Shown: in pieces, positions 10,148 to 19,250 of the stretch | How the letters are laid out: every line of letters begins with the position of its first letter | Position numbering within the stretch: the stretch's first letter is position 1 | NCBI RefSeq assembly: GCF_001280125.1 | Contig: NZ_LGEG01000256.1 | Coordinates: 5,713-69,712 of the forward strand | DNA length: 64,000 bases | Direction of reading: 5' to 3' | DNA from: Streptomyces sp. NRRL F-6492 | GTDB lineage: Bacteria; Actinomycetota; Actinomycetes; Streptomycetales; Streptomycetaceae | Position numbers and translations under genes: made by a program | Notes under the pieces: model-generated | Database searches by the model: none | Seen by the model: only the letters and a program-made list of their open reading frames with translations | What the model was told of the DNA's origin: nothing

Positions 10148-10183
10148 TCATCGTTGCCGTCTCGGATTCCCTCTTGCGCGGAG

Positions 10184-10199
10184 TTACGTAATTACGTAA
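10184..10199. promoter_or_regulatory. Perfect 16-bp palindrome, probable operator of the downstream ArsR-type gene
   Basis: TTACGTAATTACGTAA is a perfect palindrome made of two TTACGTAA halves and ends 9 bp before the ATG of the regulator. It sits where a repressor would block transcription or translation initiation, and its AT content is exceptional for this genome. Autoregulation by the ArsR-like product is inferred. Confidence 0.75.
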
Positions 10200-10208
10200 T
10201 CTGTACGC

Positions 10209-10724
10209 ATGGAGATGGAGGAGCGGTTCACCGAGCTGGAGCGGCGCATCGCGGCACTGGAGGGCGTGGAGCCCCCCGTCGCCGAGCGTCCCGAGCCCGC
10301 CGGAGGGGGCCTCTGGGCCCTGGAGGGGTTCAAGGCCGAGCTGGCCGGGGCGGGCCCGCGGGCCGCCGACGGCGGGGTGCTGTTCACGGGGTCGGTGCGG
10401 CTGCCCACCGAGGAGCGGTACGAGTGGCAGTTCGGCGCGCTCACCGAGCGGCTGCTCGACGAGGACTGGGCCGAGACCGCGGACTCCTTCGCCGCGCTGG
10501 GGCATCCCGTACGGCTCCGGCTGCTGCGGGAGATACTCGGCGGCCGCCGCACCGCCGCCGAGCTGGCCGAGCTCCCGGAGACGGGCACGACCGGCCAGGT
10601 CTACCACCACCTGCGCCAACTGACCGGCGCGGGCTGGCTCCACATGGCCGGGCGCGGTCGCTACGAGGTTCCGGCGGCCCGGGTCGTCCCGCTCCTGGTG
10701 GCCCTCACGGCGGCCCACCCCTAG
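10209..10724 (+). CDS. ArsR-family winged-helix transcriptional regulator
   Basis: A 171-residue protein with a charged N-terminal helix (MEMEERFTELERRIAALEG), a middle region, then an ArsR-type winged helix at about residues 95-165. The helix pattern is LGHPVRLRLLREILGG, TAAELAELPETGTTGQVYHHLRQL as recognition region, and a wing around GRGRYEVPA. No metal-binding cysteine pair is visible, so it is not a classical metal sensor. A palindrome lies directly upstream. The M23 peptidase gene follows 72 bp later in the same direction. Confidence 0.85.
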   Translation: MEMEERFTELERRIAALEGVEPPVAERPEPAGGGLWALEGFKAELAGAGPRAADGGVLFTGSVRLPTEERYEWQFGALTERLLDEDWAETADSFAALGHPVRLRLLREILGGRRTAAELAELPETGTTGQVYHHLRQLTGAGWLHMAGRGRYEVPAARVVPLLVALTAAHP

Positions 10725-10796
10725 TCCTTCGACCACAGTCCTCGACCACGGCTCTCGATCACAGCCGTCGACCACGATCGTTCAGGGGGAACGCTC

Positions 10797-11627
10797 ATGT
10801 TCACGCGCAAGTCCGCGGTGATGCTCCACCGCATGCTCTGGCTGCTGTTCTTCGTCCAGTTGATCGTCTCGTTCACCGTCGGACTGCCCTACTCGTACGC
10901 CCTGAGCTGGCTGCCGCTGATCGCAGCCCTGGCGGTCGGGGTCATGCTCGCCCTGCACACCGGCAAGGAGGTCCGGGCGGAGGTGCGGCCCCCGGTCGAG
11001 GTGGACCCGCCGGTCACCGGCCGCTGGTCGGCGCTCAACAGCCCGGCCGACCGGACGCCCAGCCACGGCACCCACCAGTACGGCCAGACGTACGCCATCG
11101 ACATCGTGGCGGAGGACGAGGAGCGGCCCCGGCCCTCCTTCGCGTGGCTGTGGCCGGTGGTCCGCCGGAGCGAGGAGTTCCCGGCCTTCGGCGCCCCGCT
11201 GTTCGCGGTCGCCGACGCGGCCGTGGTGCACGCCGAGGACGGCCTGCGCGACCACCTCAGCCGCAACTCGCTGCTCGCCGTGCTCTATCTGCTGGTCTTC
11301 GAGGCCACCGTCCGCGTCCTCGCGGGGGCCCGGTGGATCGTCGGGAACCACCTGGTCCTCGACCTCGGGGACGGCACCTACGCGGTGTACGCCCACCTCC
11401 GCCGGGGTTCGCTCACCGTCCGGGCGGGGGACCGGGTGACGGCCGGGCAGCAGGTCGCCCGGTGCGGGAACTCCGGCAACTCCACCGAACCGCACCTGCA
11501 CTTCCATCTGATGAACGGCCCCGACCTGGACATAGCCAGGGGCGTGCCCTTCACCTGGCGCGGCGTCGGCGTGCCGAAGAACAAGGAGACGTTCGAGGTG
11601 ACGGGGAACGCCACCCACCCGGCCTGA
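10797..11627 (+). CDS. M23-family (LytM-like) peptidase with N-terminal membrane segments
   Basis: A 276-residue protein beginning with two hydrophobic segments (about residues 12-32 and 36-56). The peptidase domain retains both zinc-ligand motifs: HxxxxxxxxD-type GTHQYGQTYAIDI and the HxH of PHLHFHLM, with the intervening GNSGNS turn. Such enzymes cut peptidoglycan crosslinks; the N-terminal anchor suggests a membrane-bound extracytoplasmic domain. ATG at 10797 has AGGGGGAA upstream. Several TCGACCAC copies lie in the short gap before it (10727-10776). Confidence 0.85.
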   Translation: MFTRKSAVMLHRMLWLLFFVQLIVSFTVGLPYSYALSWLPLIAALAVGVMLALHTGKEVRAEVRPPVEVDPPVTGRWSALNSPADRTPSHGTHQYGQTYAIDIVAEDEERPRPSFAWLWPVVRRSEEFPAFGAPLFAVADAAVVHAEDGLRDHLSRNSLLAVLYLLVFEATVRVLAGARWIVGNHLVLDLGDGTYAVYAHLRRGSLTVRAGDRVTAGQQVARCGNSGNSTEPHLHFHLMNGPDLDIARGVPFTWRGVGVPKNKETFEVTGNATHPA

Positions 11628-11639
11628 CCTCCGCCACGG

Positions 11640-11820
11640 ACCGCGCCCGGCACCACCACCGCCCGCGCCCGGCACCGACCGCACCCGTCACAGATCACGC
11701 CCGCCACAGATCACGCCCGCCACCGACCACGACCACCCATGTCCACCACGCGCCGTGCCCGCCACAGACCGTGCCCGCCACAGACCCTGCCCGCCACCAC
11801 CCGCGCCCACCCGTGTCCGT
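11640..11820. repeat. Imperfect short repeats rich in CGCCCGCCACAGATCA-like units
   Basis: The gap between the M23 gene and the next gene is made of degenerate 15-17-bp units of the kind CGCCCGCCACAGATCA, at least seven in a row. No protein is supported here. The pattern looks like slippage-grown low-complexity DNA. Confidence 0.7.
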
Positions 11821-11845
11821 CCCCGCCGCCGACTACCCTCGCCCC

Positions 11846-12634
11846 ATGCCACCGGCCAAGAAGCGCACCCGTAGCTACGATCCCGCCAAGACCCGGGCCG
11901 CCGTTCACGCCCAGTTCCGGCACGTACGGGAAGCCGTCGAGGCGTTCACGCCCGTGCAGCTCGACGCGCCGACCCGGCTGGGGGAGTGGACCGTACGGGA
12001 CCTGGCGGCGCACCTCGCGTGGATGGTCGACTCCGTGCCCCTGCTGCTCGCCGAGCCCGCGCCGGCCGCACGGGAACTGGCCCTGCTCGACTGGCCGTCC
12101 AGGACCGCACGGGACGCCGAGCGAATCGACGCGCACACGCGCGGGATCGACGCCTCCGACCTGCACGGGCTCTACGCGCGGGTGGAGGACGACTACGAGG
12201 AGGCGGTGGCGGGCGCGGCCGACGAGCGGCTCCTGCCGCTGAGCTTCGGCGCCATGACCCTCGGGGACTTCCTCGTCACCCGGACCGTCGAACTCGTCGT
12301 CCACACCGACGACCTGAACGAGGCGACCGGCGCGGGCATCCCGTACGACCGGCGGGCCCTCGCCGCCTGCACCCGTCTCCTCGCCGACGTCCTCGCGGTG
12401 CGGGCCCCCGGTGGGGCGGTCGAGGTGCGGGTCCCGCCGTACGCCGTCGTCCAGTGCGTGGAGGGCCCCCGGCACACCCGGGGCACCCCGCCCAACGTGG
12501 TCGAGACGGACCCCCTGACCTGGATCCGGCTCGCGACCGGGCGCGTGGAGTGGGCGACGGAGCTGGACGCGGCCCTGGTGAGCGCGAGCGGCGAACGCGC
12601 CGACCTGGCGGACCTGCTGCCCCTGATGGGCTGA
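11846..12634 (+). CDS. Maleylpyruvate isomerase / DinB-like family protein (mycothiol-dependent type)
   Basis: A 262-residue protein of the actinobacterial TIGR03083-type group: N-terminal four-helix region with LGEWTVRDLAAHLAWMVD carrying the conserved metal-ligand His, the second ligand pair in TRTVELVVHTDDL, and a C-terminal domain ending with a sterol-carrier-like segment (LTWIRLATGRVEW). Family members are mycothiol-dependent isomerases or transferases, but the substrate cannot be read from sequence. No ribosome-binding site is visible. TACCCT at 11834-11839 lies six bases before the ATG, so the mRNA is probably leaderless. Confidence 0.8.
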   Translation: MPPAKKRTRSYDPAKTRAAVHAQFRHVREAVEAFTPVQLDAPTRLGEWTVRDLAAHLAWMVDSVPLLLAEPAPAARELALLDWPSRTARDAERIDAHTRGIDASDLHGLYARVEDDYEEAVAGAADERLLPLSFGAMTLGDFLVTRTVELVVHTDDLNEATGAGIPYDRRALAACTRLLADVLAVRAPGGAVEVRVPPYAVVQCVEGPRHTRGTPPNVVETDPLTWIRLATGRVEWATELDAALVSASGERADLADLLPLMG

Positions 12635-12702
12635 CCGCAGCGGATCCGCACAGGTCGGCGGGGCCCGTGGAACCGACTCGTCCGGTCGTCCGTCCCATCT
12701 CC

Positions 12703-13530
12703 ATGTCGAAGCCACGAGCACTCGTCGTCCTGGTTCCGCTCCTCCCCGCCCTGCTGCTCACCGCCTGCGGCACGGAGGGAGGGCAGGGATCCGGGTCCGG
12801 GGCGGGCACCGTCTCCCCGGACCTCCCGCTCACCGGCACGCACTGGACCGTCGACAAGGTCACCGTCGACGGGAGCGCGTCCGACGCCCCCGACGACGCC
12901 CGCGTCGCGTTCGGGAAGGACGGCCGGGTCACCGGCCGGGGCGGTTGCAACACCTTCAACGCCACCGCCGACGTCCGGGGCGACACCCTCACCGTCTCCC
13001 CGGGCCCGATGACCGAGATCGCCTGTTCCGCCGACCGGATGCGCTTCGAGAAGGATCTGGTCAAGGCCTTCTCCGGAGAGCTCAAGGGCACGCTGGAGAA
13101 CGACACCCTCACCCTGACCTCGTCCGACGGGCGGAACGTCCTCGCGCTCACCGCCGAGCGGCCCGCCCCGCTGCGCGGCACCGCGTGGAAGGTCGACGGC
13201 CTGCTCTCCGGGAAGACGGCGTCCTCCCTGCCCGCCGGCAGCGAGGGCAAGGCGCGGATCGTCCTGGGCGAGGACGGCAAGGTCACCGGCAACCTGGGCT
13301 GCAACAACTTCTCCGCGACCGCCAGGACCGATGCCACGACCCTCACCGTCGAGGGCCCGGCGGCCACCACCCGGATGATGTGCACGGGCCCGCAGATGAA
13401 GCTGGAGACAAGGCTGTACGAACTCCTCGACGGGCCGCTCACCTACCGGGTCGACCACCGGACCCTGACGCTCACCGATTCCTCCGGCGAGGGCCTCACC
13501 GCCACCGCCGAACCGGCCGGACGCGCGTAG
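12703..13530 (+). CDS. Secreted lipoprotein with two META domains
   Basis: A 275-residue lipoprotein: signal peptide with lipobox LLTAC (Cys22), a short Gly/Ser linker, then two META (HslJ-like) domains at about 45-155 and 160-275. Each starts with a LTGTHW or LRGTAW motif and includes the GGCNTFNAT or LGCNNFSAT core. META/HslJ proteins are linked to heat-shock or novobiocin-resistance phenotypes in other bacteria, but the molecular role is unknown. No good ribosome-binding site precedes the ATG at 12703; TCCATCTCC is all that is seen. Confidence 0.88.
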   Translation: MSKPRALVVLVPLLPALLLTACGTEGGQGSGSGAGTVSPDLPLTGTHWTVDKVTVDGSASDAPDDARVAFGKDGRVTGRGGCNTFNATADVRGDTLTVSPGPMTEIACSADRMRFEKDLVKAFSGELKGTLENDTLTLTSSDGRNVLALTAERPAPLRGTAWKVDGLLSGKTASSLPAGSEGKARIVLGEDGKVTGNLGCNNFSATARTDATTLTVEGPAATTRMMCTGPQMKLETRLYELLDGPLTYRVDHRTLTLTDSSGEGLTATAEPAGRA

Positions 13531-13692
13531 CGCCGGACGTCCGAACCTCCGTCCACCGCTCCCTGATTGCGAACTCCGTCACATCGCGGGACGGCTCCGG
13601 GGCCGATACGAGCGCCCGCTCGCCACGGTTCCGGAGCCGGAATCCCTTCCCCCGCCTGGTTTGTAGCCCCCTCCAAGCGCGAGATGATCATT

Positions 13693-13708
13693 TCGTGCGA
13701 TCGCACGA
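13693..13708. promoter_or_regulatory. Perfect 16-bp palindrome upstream of purF
   Basis: TCGTGCGATCGCACGA is a perfect palindrome, 26 bp before the proposed -35 element and 63 bp before the purF start. A transcription factor dimer could bind here. No such sequence was seen before purC or purS, so it is not obviously a shared purine operator. Confidence 0.65.
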
Positions 13709-13734
13709 GCGCGGCCGGTCCCGCATTTCCTCAA

Positions 13735-13764
13735 TTCGGACCAGTGGTCGAGCCCGTCTACACT
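13735..13764 (+). promoter_or_regulatory. Candidate purF promoter (leaderless transcript)
   Basis: TTCGGA (13735-13740) and TACACT (13759-13764) are separated by 18 bp, and the GTG start of purF lies seven bases after the -10 box. Transcription would begin at or next to the GTG, and no ribosome-binding site is present, both pointing to a leaderless mRNA. Confidence 0.6.
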
Positions 13765-13771
13765 CGGAAAC

Positions 13772-15298
13772 GTGCCACGTGGTGACGGTCGACTCAATCA
13801 CGACCTGCTTCCCGGTGAGAAGGGCCCCCAGGACGCTTGTGGCGTCTTCGGGGTCTGGGCTCCGGGTGAAGAGGTCGCAAAGCTCACGTACTTCGGGCTC
13901 TACGCCCTCCAGCATCGGGGCCAGGAATCCGCGGGAATCGCGGTCAGCAACGGCTCCCAGATCCTCGTCTTCAAGGACATGGGCCTCGTGTCCCAGGTCT
14001 TCGACGAGACCTCTCTCGGCTCCCTCCAAGGTCATATCGCGGTCGGTCACGCCCGCTACTCGACCACCGGGGCCTCCGTGTGGGAGAACGCGCAGCCGAC
14101 GTTCCGGGCGACCGCCCGCGGCTCGATCGCGCTCGGCCACAACGGAAACCTGGTGAACACGGCGCGACTCGCCGAGATGGTCGCGGACCTGCCCAAGAAG
14201 GAAGGGCGCGCGACCCGGGTCGCCGCCACCAACGACACCGACCTGGTGACCGCGCTCCTCGCGGGCCAGGTGGACGAGGACGGCGAGCCGCTCACCATCG
14301 AGCAGGCCGCCGCGAAGATCCTCCCCGAGGTCCGGGGTGCCTTCTCCCTCGTCTTCATGGACGAGCACACGCTCTACGCGGCCCGTGACCCGCAGGGCAT
14401 CCGCCCGCTGGTCCTCGGCCGCCTGGAGCGCGGCTGGGTGGTCGCCTCCGAGTCCGCAGCCCTCGACATCTGCGGCGCCAGCTACGTCCGCGAGGTCGAG
14501 CCGGGCGAGATGATCGCGATCGACGAGAACGGCATCCGCACCTCTCGATTCGCGGAAGCGAAGCCCAAGGGCTGTGTCTTCGAGTACGTGTACCTGGCCC
14601 GCCCGGACACCGACATCGCCGGCCGGAACGTGTACCTCTCCCGCGTGGAGATGGGCCGCCGCCTCGCGAAGGAGGCGCCCGTCGAGGCCGACCTGGTGAT
14701 AGCGACACCGGAGTCCGGCACCCCGGCCGCCATCGGCTACGCCGAGGCCTCGGGCATCCCCTTCGGTGCCGGCCTGGTGAAGAACGCCTATGTCGGGCGC
14801 ACCTTCATCCAGCCCTCCCAGACCATCCGCCAGCTGGGCATCCGGCTGAAGCTGAACCCCCTCAAGGAAGTCATCAAGGGGAAGAAGCTCGTGGTCGTCG
14901 ACGACTCGATCGTCCGCGGCAACACCCAGCGGGCCCTGGTCCGGATGCTCCGCGAGGCCGGTGCGGCCGAGGTCCACATCCGGATCTCCTCCCCGCCGGT
15001 CAAGTGGCCCTGCTTCTTCGGCATCGACTTCGCGACCCGCGCGGAGCTGATCGCCAACGGGATGTCGGTCGAGGAGATCGGCAAGTCGCTGGGCGCGGAC
15101 TCGCTCTCGTACATCTCCCTGGAGGGGATGATCGAGGCGACCACGATCCAGAAGCCGAACCTCTGCCGTGCCTGCTTCGACGGCGAGTACCCGATGGAGC
15201 TGCCGGACCCCGAGCTGCTCGGCAAGCAGCTCCTGGAGACCGAGCTGGCCGCCGGCCCGGCCGCCACCGCGGCCTCCGACGCGCTCCGCCGTCCGTAG
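13772..15298 (+). CDS. purF: Amidophosphoribosyltransferase
   Basis: A 508-residue enzyme of the first committed purine step, transferring glutamine-derived ammonia to PRPP. After a 22-residue propeptide, the nucleophile Cys23 begins the Ntn-hydrolase domain (ACGVFGVW). LQHRGQESAG and YSTTGAS follow. The PRPP-binding motif VVVDDSIVRGNT is in the C-terminal transferase domain, and cysteines in the CRACFDG region suggest the Fe-S type found in Bacillus-like enzymes. purM follows 71 bp later. Confidence 0.97.
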   Translation: MPRGDGRLNHDLLPGEKGPQDACGVFGVWAPGEEVAKLTYFGLYALQHRGQESAGIAVSNGSQILVFKDMGLVSQVFDETSLGSLQGHIAVGHARYSTTGASVWENAQPTFRATARGSIALGHNGNLVNTARLAEMVADLPKKEGRATRVAATNDTDLVTALLAGQVDEDGEPLTIEQAAAKILPEVRGAFSLVFMDEHTLYAARDPQGIRPLVLGRLERGWVVASESAALDICGASYVREVEPGEMIAIDENGIRTSRFAEAKPKGCVFEYVYLARPDTDIAGRNVYLSRVEMGRRLAKEAPVEADLVIATPESGTPAAIGYAEASGIPFGAGLVKNAYVGRTFIQPSQTIRQLGIRLKLNPLKEVIKGKKLVVVDDSIVRGNTQRALVRMLREAGAAEVHIRISSPPVKWPCFFGIDFATRAELIANGMSVEEIGKSLGADSLSYISLEGMIEATTIQKPNLCRACFDGEYPMELPDPELLGKQLLETELAAGPAATAASDALRRP

Positions 15299-15369
15299 CG
15301 GCGCGTCAGCCCCCGTCAACAGCCCGTAAGACCCCGCTGCAACCGCAGTACGACACGAAAGTTCCCAGC

Positions 15370-16449
15370 ATGTCTGAGTCCCTCAGTGCCGAAGGCGGCG
15401 CCAGCTACGCGTCCGCGGGCGTCGACATCGAGGCGGGCGACCGCGCCGTCGAGCTGATGAAGGAGTGGGTGAGGAAGACGAAGCGCCCCGAGGTCCTGGG
15501 CGGCCTCGGCGGCTTCGCCGGCCTCTTCGACGCCTCGGCCCTCAAGCGCTACGAGCGTCCGCTGCTCGCCTCCGCGACCGACGGCGTCGGCACGAAGGTC
15601 GACATCGCCCGCCAGCTGGGCGTGTACGACACGATCGGCCACGACCTGGTCGCGATGGTCATGGACGACATCGTCGTCTGCGGCGCCGAGCCGCTCTTCA
15701 TGACCGACTACATCTGCGTGGGCAAGGTCCACCCGGAGCGGGTCGCGGCCATCGTCAAGGGCATCGCCGAGGGCTGCGTCCTGGCCGGCTGCGCCCTGGT
15801 CGGCGGCGAGACCGCGGAGCACCCGGGCCTCCTCGGCCCGGACGACTTCGACGTCGCCGGCGCCGGCACGGGCGTCGTGGAGTACGACCGGCTGCTCGGC
15901 GCGGACCGCATCCGTACGGGTGACGCGGTCATCGCCATGGCCTCCTCCGGCCTTCACTCCAACGGCTACTCGCTCGTGCGGCACGTGGTCTTCGACCGCG
16001 TCGGCATGACCCTCGGCCAGCGGGTCGAGGAGCTCGGCCGGACCCTGGGCGAGGAGCTCCTGGAGCCCACGAAGATCTACTCGCTCGACTGCCTGGCCCT
16101 CACCCGGACCACGGACGTCCACGCCTTCAGCCACATCACGGGCGGCGGCCTCGCGGCCAACCTGGCCCGGGTGATCCCGGACGGCCTGCACGCCACCGTC
16201 GACCGGTCGACCTGGGCCCCGGGCGCGATCTTCGACCTGGTCGGCAGGGCCGGTCAGGTGGAGCGCCTGGAGCTGGAGAAGACGCTGAACATGGGCGTCG
16301 GCATGATGGCCGTCGTACCGGCCGATTCCGTGGACGCGGCCCTGGCCACCCTGGCGGACCGCGGGGTCGAGTCCTGGGTCGCGGGCGAGATCACCGAGCG
16401 CGGCGACCGTGCCACCGGAGCCGAGCTGGTCGGGGACTACGCGCACTGA
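15370..16449 (+). CDS. purM: Phosphoribosylformylglycinamidine cyclo-ligase (AIR synthetase)
   Basis: A 359-residue enzyme that closes FGAM to AIR with ATP. The signatures are DGVGTKVDIARQLG, VAMVMDDIVVCGAEPLFMTDY, GGETAEHPG and HITGGGL. It has an actinobacterial N-terminal extension (about 15 residues) before YASAGVDIEAGD. It follows purF by 71 bp in the same direction and is closed by a terminator, so purF-purM is probably one transcript, with a possible extra promoter in the gap. Confidence 0.96.
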   Translation: MSESLSAEGGASYASAGVDIEAGDRAVELMKEWVRKTKRPEVLGGLGGFAGLFDASALKRYERPLLASATDGVGTKVDIARQLGVYDTIGHDLVAMVMDDIVVCGAEPLFMTDYICVGKVHPERVAAIVKGIAEGCVLAGCALVGGETAEHPGLLGPDDFDVAGAGTGVVEYDRLLGADRIRTGDAVIAMASSGLHSNGYSLVRHVVFDRVGMTLGQRVEELGRTLGEELLEPTKIYSLDCLALTRTTDVHAFSHITGGGLAANLARVIPDGLHATVDRSTWAPGAIFDLVGRAGQVERLELEKTLNMGVGMMAVVPADSVDAALATLADRGVESWVAGEITERGDRATGAELVGDYAH

Positions 16450-16463
16450 CCGCGGGAGCTACG

Positions 16464-16495
16464 GATCGGGGGCGTCCTCAGGGGCGCCCCCGATC
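16464..16495 (+). terminator. Terminator after purM
   Basis: An 11-bp stem (GATCGGGGGCG / CGCCCCCGATC) with a 10-base loop lies 14 bp after the purM stop. Confidence 0.85.
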
Positions 16496-16539
16496 GCCGT
16501 CTGCGCCGCCGTTTCCGTACGCGTACGCGGACAGCACAG

Positions 16540-16569
16540 AAACCCGGCCGGGTGTACCGGACCGGGTTT
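16540..16569 (-). terminator. Terminator of the DUF3073 gene
   Basis: The interrupted inverted repeat AAACCCGG...CCGGGTTT, with an inner CGG/CCG pairing, lies 15 bp beyond the stop of the minus-strand DUF3073 gene. It has A/T at its base. Confidence 0.7.
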
Positions 16570-16584
16570 CGGTGGTTCAGAAGG

Positions 16585-16839
16585 TCAAGCGCGACGCGGG
16601 GACGAAGAGGGGCCGGACTGGTCGTCCTCGTCCTCGTCGTCCGTGTTGTAGAGATCCGCGTACTGGGCGTACGGGTCGTCTTCCTCGTCGTCGTCCTCGA
16701 ACGGCTCGCCATTCGGCGGCTGGCTCGAAGTCGAAGCGCCCAGCTCATTGGCCAGACGCGTCAGGTCTGTCCCGCCGCTGCTGTACTTCAGCTGGCGGGC
16801 GACCTTGGTCTGCTTGGCCTTTGCCCGGCCGCGCCCCAT
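16585..16839 (-). CDS. DUF3073 small acidic protein
   Basis: An 84-residue protein conserved in actinobacteria with a basic start (MGRGRAKAKQTKVARQLKY) and a strongly acidic tail (EDDDEEDDPYAQYADLY, DDEDEDDQ). It is unlike any enzyme. Family function is unknown; this position after purM is conserved in Streptomyces as far as I know. The longer frame upstream of the ATG at 16839 lacks support. Confidence 0.9.
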   Translation of the reverse strand: MGRGRAKAKQTKVARQLKYSSGGTDLTRLANELGASTSSQPPNGEPFEDDDEEDDPYAQYADLYNTDDEDEDDQSGPSSSPRRA

Positions 16840-17129
16840 GGCTCGACCCCCTCGGTGACGGGGCTCGATGGCCCCAGAGTCTTGACACGCGTTCATGATT
16901 CGGAACGGACTCTCGACGGAGAGACCGGCCCGTAGGGCTTCAACGGTACCTGTTTCCGTGGGTCTACGGTACGCCGTGCGCATCACATACCCCGGTACAG
17001 AACCTTCGAGGTGCCCTTTCCTCGCTGGTCAGTCGCGATTTTAACCTCTTCTGGGGGTACGACCCGCCGATGAGGGTGAGGGAAGTCTCCCCTGCGTCCC
17101 CTTCGCGGCGGGCCGTCCCCCGGCGCGGG

Positions 17130-18230
17130 TCAGGCGCGCCGCGCCTCCGCCATCCGCTGCTCGGCGATCCGGTCGGCCGCCGCGGCCGGCGGGATCCCGT
17201 CCTCCTTCGCACGTGCGAAGATCGCGAGCGTGGTGTCGAAGATCCTCGTCGCCTTCGCCTTGCACCGGTCGAAGTCGAAGCCGTGCAGCTCGTCCGCGAC
17301 CTGGATCACGCCACCGGCGTTGACCACGTAGTCGGGCGCGTAGAGGATGCCGCGCTCCTCCAGGTCCTTCTCGACGCCGAGGTGGGCGAGCTGGTTGTTG
17401 GCCGCGCCGCAGACGATCTTCGCGGTGAGGACCGGGACGGTGTCGTCGTTCAGGGCGCCGCCGAGCGCGCAGGGCGCGTAGACGTCCAGGCCCTCGACGC
17501 GGATCAGCGCGTCGGTGTCGGCGACCACCTTCACCTGCGGGTGCCGGTCGGTGATCCGGCGCACCGACTCCTCGCGCACGTCGGTCACGTACACCTCGGC
17601 GCCGTCCTCCAGGAGGTGCTCGACGAGGTAGTGGCCGACCTTGCCGACGCCCGCGACGCCGACCTTGCGGCCGCGCAGCGTGGGGTCGCCCCACAGGGTC
17701 TGCGCGGAGGCGCGCATGCCCTGGAAGACGCCGAAGGCGGTGAGCACGGAGGAGTCGCCGGCGCCGCCGTTCTCGGGGGAGCGGCCGGTGGTCCACTCGT
17801 TCTCGCGGGCGACGACGTCCATGTCGGCGACGTAGGTGCCGACGTCGCAGGCCGTGACGTACCGGCCGCCGAGGGAGGCGACGAAGCGGCCGTAGGCGAG
17901 GAGGAGCTCCTCCGTCTTGATCTGCTCCGGGTCGCCGATGATGACGGCCTTGCCGCCACCGTGGTCGAGGCCGGCCAGGGCGTTCTTGTACGACATGCCG
18001 CGCGCCAGGTTGAGGGCGTCGGCGATCGCCTCGGCCTCGGTGGCGTACGGGTAGAAGCGGGTGCCGCCGAGGGCCGGGCCCAGGGCGGTGTCGTGGAGGG
18101 CGATGACGGCCTTGAGGCCGGTGGCGCGGTCCTGGCAGAGCACGACTTGCTCGTGGCCACCCTGTTCCGAGCGGAAGAGGGTGTGCAGCACGTCTGCGGG
18201 ATCGACAGGAACGCCGGTCACATCGGTCAC
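17130..18230 (-). CDS. vdh: Valine (branched-chain amino acid) dehydrogenase
   Basis: A 366-residue Glu/Leu/Phe/Val dehydrogenase family enzyme that deaminates valine with NAD+. The catalytic region is [20 protein letters not shown] (catalytic Lys after GGG), with [10 protein letters not shown], the Rossmann motif GVAGVGKVG and CGAANNQLA. In streptomycetes Vdh feeds branched-chain amino acids into acyl-CoA pools used for fatty acids and polyketides. GTG at 18230 gives the known N-terminus VTDVTG. The longer open frame upstream overlaps the divergent gene and is not used. Confidence 0.95.
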   Translation of the reverse strand: MTDVTGVPVDPADVLHTLFRSEQGGHEQVVLCQDRATGLKAVIALHDTALGPALGGTRFYPYATEAEAIADALNLARGMSYKNALAGLDHGGGKAVIIGDPEQIKTEELLLAYGRFVASLGGRYVTACDVGTYVADMDVVARENEWTTGRSPENGGAGDSSVLTAFGVFQGMRASAQTLWGDPTLRGRKVGVAGVGKVGHYLVEHLLEDGAEVYVTDVREESVRRITDRHPQVKVVADTDALIRVEGLDVYAPCALGGALNDDTVPVLTAKIVCGAANNQLAHLGVEKDLEERGILYAPDYVVNAGGVIQVADELHGFDFDRCKAKATRIFDTTLAIFARAKEDGIPPAAAADRIAEQRMAEARRA

Positions 18231-18386
18231 GGTGGTGACTCCCAAGTACGAAGCGGCGGTTTCGGCCCTCCCTGCGGGTGGGGGAGGGACCGGTTCGGCA
18301 AGAGGGTAAGCGCTACCTGGGCGTAGATCAGCCGCAGTGCGCAGGATCACCCCCTCGGGGAGTACCTCCGTGGAAGGATTCGCGAC

Positions 18387-19250
18387 ATGTCGGTCGCCTC
18401 CTCGGTCCTCGTCCCCTACGCGTCCTATCTGCGGGTGTACGAGCCGCTGGCCGCGTTCCCCGAGCCGGAGCGGTCCCACTGGGCCCGGTACGCGCGGCGG
18501 CCCCGCACCCCGGGGGCGCAGGAGGAGCTGCGCCGGTCGCTCGCGGACCTGCTGCCGACGCCCCCGGTCCCGGTGCCGGTCCACGAGAGCGGCGAGGCCT
18601 TCGTGGCGCACCTGGACGGGGTGGTGGTGGTCTGTCCGTGGCGGACCCGGCTGCGCGCGTGGCTGGCCCTGGAGGAGCTGGTGGCCGAGGGGTACCCGGG
18701 GCCGGTGCTCGACGCGATGCTGCCGCCGGTGGTGCGCGGCCAGGTGGCGGCGGACCACGAGCGCTGGCTGGCGCGGAACCCGGACGCGCGGCCGTGGATC
18801 CGTACGGCGGTCTGGCAGGTGCCGGTGCGCTGGTTCGCCCTCTTCGGCGACGAGGACCGGCAGTACGAGCCGGGCGTCCCGGGGGACGGGGCCGACGCGG
18901 GCCGGGCGCCGGTGCTGCGGTACCGGACGACGATGGCCCAGGCGCGGCGCCGGCTCGCGCGGGCGCTGCGGGCCCTGCGGGAGTCGATCGACGACGGTCC
19001 CATGACGGAGGGTCTGGTCGAGGTGGGGCGCTGGCTGGAGGAGTTCCACCCGCGCGCCCTGGTGGAGCTGGACTTCGGCGGACTCGTGCACGTGGTGCCG
19101 GAGGAGTGGCTGGCGGAGGAGCGGTCGGCGGCCCAGCTGGCGGAGGGGCTCGCCGCGCTGCGGGCGGGGGACGGCGACGCGGCGGGCGAGGCGTACGGGC
19201 GCCTGGCCGAGCGCTGGCGGGCGATCAGGGACCTGCGGTTCGCGAACTGA
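18387..19250 (+). CDS. Conserved hypothetical protein of Streptomyces
   Basis: A 287-residue soluble protein without signal peptide or membrane segment. It contains a [20 protein letters not shown] start, many Trp/Arg residues ([19 protein letters not shown]), and a C-terminal helical part. I recognise it only as an uncharacterised protein that lies between vdh and bldC in streptomycetes. ATG at 18387 has GGAAGG nine bases upstream. It is divergent from vdh with about 155 bp of shared promoter region. Confidence 0.75.
   Translation: MSVASSVLVPYASYLRVYEPLAAFPEPERSHWARYARRPRTPGAQEELRRSLADLLPTPPVPVPVHESGEAFVAHLDGVVVVCPWRTRLRAWLALEELVAEGYPGPVLDAMLPPVVRGQVAADHERWLARNPDARPWIRTAVWQVPVRWFALFGDEDRQYEPGVPGDGADAGRAPVLRYRTTMAQARRRLARALRALRESIDDGPMTEGLVEVGRWLEEFHPRALVELDFGGLVHVVPEEWLAEERSAAQLAEGLAALRAGDGDAAGEAYGRLAERWRAIRDLRFAN

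Noticed and set aside
10727..10776. Repeated TCGACCAC motifs as operator sites before the M23 gene
   Set aside because: They are irregularly spaced and degenerate, and sit between the upstream gene's stop and a good ribosome-binding site; more likely low-complexity sequence.
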